NCBI RefSeq assembly: GCF_030186535.1
Contig: NZ_JASNVW010000003.1
Location: 1-64,000, forward strand
Direction of reading: 5' to 3'
Length of the DNA stretch: 64,000 nt
DNA from: Ignisphaera cupida
Lineage (GTDB): Archaea; Thermoproteota; Thermoprotei_A; Sulfolobales; Ignisphaeraceae
Shown: piece after piece, positions 62,734 through 64,000 of the stretch
How the letters are laid out: every line of letters starts with the position of its first letter
How positions within the stretch are numbered: the stretch's first letter is position 1
Made by a program: the position numbers and the translations under genes
The notes under the pieces: model-generated
What the model saw: the letters and a program-made list of their open reading frames with translations, nothing else
Told to the model about the DNA's origin: nothing
Database searches by the model: none

Positions 62734-63741
62734 ATGCATCCAATTGTGAGATATATTCTGCAGAGAGGTTTGCTAGCTATTTTGGTTATATGGATTGGGT
62801 TGACAATAGCATTTGTGTTATCCAGGTTAATGCCTTTTAATGCTGCTGAATTGTTTGTAAATAGATTGTTGTCTCAGGGTTCTACTCTTACTGGAGAGGA
62901 GATAGAGAAGTTGAAGAGACAACTTTTGCAGCTTTATGGTCTTGATAAACCAGTTTTTGAGCAGTATCTAATCTTTTTGAGAAACTATTTAATAACTGGT
63001 GAAATGGGTCCTTCTTTTGCATTCTTCCCAACAAGTGCTAAGGATGTTATTGCAAAGGCTCTTCCATGGTCTTTAACACTGTTGTTGCTAGCATCTGTTA
63101 TTAGCTGGCTTATAGGTAATGCTGTAGGTGCTTTAGCTGCTTTGACTAAGCATAGAAGGATTTCAAGTGTTTTAGAGAATGTAGCTATAGCTTTTCAGCC
63201 TATACCATTTGCTGTACTAGCCATATCATTTCTGGTTTTCTATGTACTTGTTCTTAAATTGCCTATACCAAGTGGAGGTTATGTTGCTGGAGGTTCATCT
63301 ATAGAAATATTTATCTACATGTTGAGAAGAGCAATGTTTCCACTAATGGTTTTAGTGATGTTTGGTTGGTTTGGAAGCTTTGTTAGTATGAAGGCTATTG
63401 CTCTTAAAATGCGTGAAGAGGATTTCATAGTCTACTCGTTTTTGCAGGGAGCTTCAACAAACACTATTAGGTCTATGGTGTTTAGAAACTCTATACTACC
63501 ACAATTCACATCCCTAGTTCTAGGTCTTTCAAGAGTTTTTGTGGGGTCTCTTCTCGTAGAGTACATATTTAACTATCCAGGTATAGGATATATTTTACAA
63601 AGTGCTATAGCAAATGCCGACTACAACTTAATGCTTGGCATATTATTTTTTGCCACAGTCGCTACAGCTGTAGCTACTTTTATGCTAGATCTCATATACC
63701 CATTGCTAGACCCTAGAATTAGGTATCCTGGACAAGAGTGA
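62734..63741 (+). CDS. dppB: ABC transporter permease (DppB type)
   Basis: A 335-residue permease with about six helices. The N-terminus LQRGLLAILVIWIGLTIAFVLSRLMPFNAA is typical of DppB; LYGLDKPVFEQYLIFLRNYLITGEMGPS follows near residue 73, and the EAA-type loop KMREEDFIVYSFLQGASTNTIRSMVFRNSILPQ near 225-260 contacts the ATPase. ATG at 62734 is preferred because GGTGG lies eight nt upstream, over a GTG at 62722. A 140-nt gap after dppA contains a T-rich possible terminator. Confidence 0.9.
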   Translation: MHPIVRYILQRGLLAILVIWIGLTIAFVLSRLMPFNAAELFVNRLLSQGSTLTGEEIEKLKRQLLQLYGLDKPVFEQYLIFLRNYLITGEMGPSFAFFPTSAKDVIAKALPWSLTLLLLASVISWLIGNAVGALAALTKHRRISSVLENVAIAFQPIPFAVLAISFLVFYVLVLKLPIPSGGYVAGGSSIEIFIYMLRRAMFPLMVLVMFGWFGSFVSMKAIALKMREEDFIVYSFLQGASTNTIRSMVFRNSILPQFTSLVLGLSRVFVGSLLVEYIFNYPGIGYILQSAIANADYNLMLGILFFATVATAVATFMLDLIYPLLDPRIRYPGQE

Positions 63742-63746
63742 TAGCA

Positions 63747-64000
63747 ATGGCCTATGTATATACATTTAAGGAACTTGCACTAAGACCAAAGTTTCTAGTA
63801 CCACTAGCAACCTTCATAGGTTTGCTGCTATACGCATTCATTTTCCCAGCTACACTAACAACAAATCCTGGAAGATGGTATTATGCACCACCTGCACAAC
63901 CACCAAGCCCTTCATACCCATTTGGCACAACTACTATGGGCCAAGACCTATTCTTGTTAGTACCACTAGCACTCAGAAACAGTATAGTCATAAGCTTTGT
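63747..64000 (+). CDS. dppC: ABC transporter permease (DppC type), truncated by the window end
   Basis: The open frame starts at ATG 63747, 5 nt after dppB, and runs off the end. It reads YTFKELALRPKFLVPLATFIGLLLYAF (first helix), then PSYPFGTTTMGQDLFLLVPLALRNSIVISF. The G-T-T-x-G-x-D motif is the DppC hallmark. The ATPases presumably follow beyond the window. Confidence 0.88.
   Translation, partial: MAYVYTFKELALRPKFLVPLATFIGLLLYAFIFPATLTTNPGRWYYAPPAQPPSPSYPFGTTTMGQDLFLLVPLALRNSIVISF

Overview
The window looks like the chromosome of a thermophilic Thermoproteota (crenarchaeal) archaeon. The base composition is AT-rich, while the one obvious structured RNA locus is strongly GC-rich, which is typical of thermophiles. 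Promoters are archaeal TATA boxes, often giving near-leaderless starts. Where a leader exists, a GGTG motif 6 to 9 nt upstream of ATG, GTG or TTG recurs and decides many starts. The gene content is archaeal: Cdh-type CO dehydrogenase/acetyl-CoA synthase, ADP-forming acetyl-CoA synthetase, DUF3782 protein, methanofuran and methanopterin-like cofactor enzymes. An Ignisphaera-like lineage is possible, but the genus is inference.

Region 1 (0.2-25 kb) is the metabolic core. A fused ADP-forming acetyl-CoA synthetase and a BioD/DRTGG protein lie on the plus strand. Opposite them, on the minus strand, runs a complete carbonyl-branch Wood-Ljungdahl locus in the order cooT, cooC, cdhA, cdhB, cdhC, cdhD, cdhE, a RACo/RamA-like corrinoid activator, a second CooC, a structured ncRNA with its own promoter, and a MetF-like protein. 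Next come candidate C1-carrier cofactor genes (MfnD-, CofE-, MptN- and HisA-like). They are followed by an uroporphyrinogen-decarboxylase-family methyltransferase with its corrinoid protein. Together these could feed methyl groups and CO or CO2 into acetyl-CoA and recover ATP as acetate. The methyl donor is not evident.

Region 2 (25-37 kb) holds a DUF3782 coiled-coil nuclease-like protein, a complete oppABCDF peptide transporter, an Hsp20, two NAD(P)-dependent dehydrogenases, a nitroreductase, a TatD-like hydrolase, an erythrin-vacuolar iron transporter and a decayed vapBC pair.

Region 3 (37-47 kb) is a decaying accessory zone. It has three intact glycosyltransferases, three broken glycan genes, an archaeal ATPase, and a sulfur-transfer operon (IscU, TusA-like) whose third gene, a cysteine desulfurase, survives only as a fragment.

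Region 4 (47-64 kb) contains a tightly overlapping six-gene MoxR-DUF58 operon, small membrane proteins, a flavoprotein, a PHP phosphoesterase, ferritin, SfsA, a YkgJ-type protein and a TIM-barrel epimerase. It ends with an HTH regulator divergent from a second dpp-type ABC transporter that runs off the end. No rRNA, tRNA, CRISPR array or insertion sequence was recognised.
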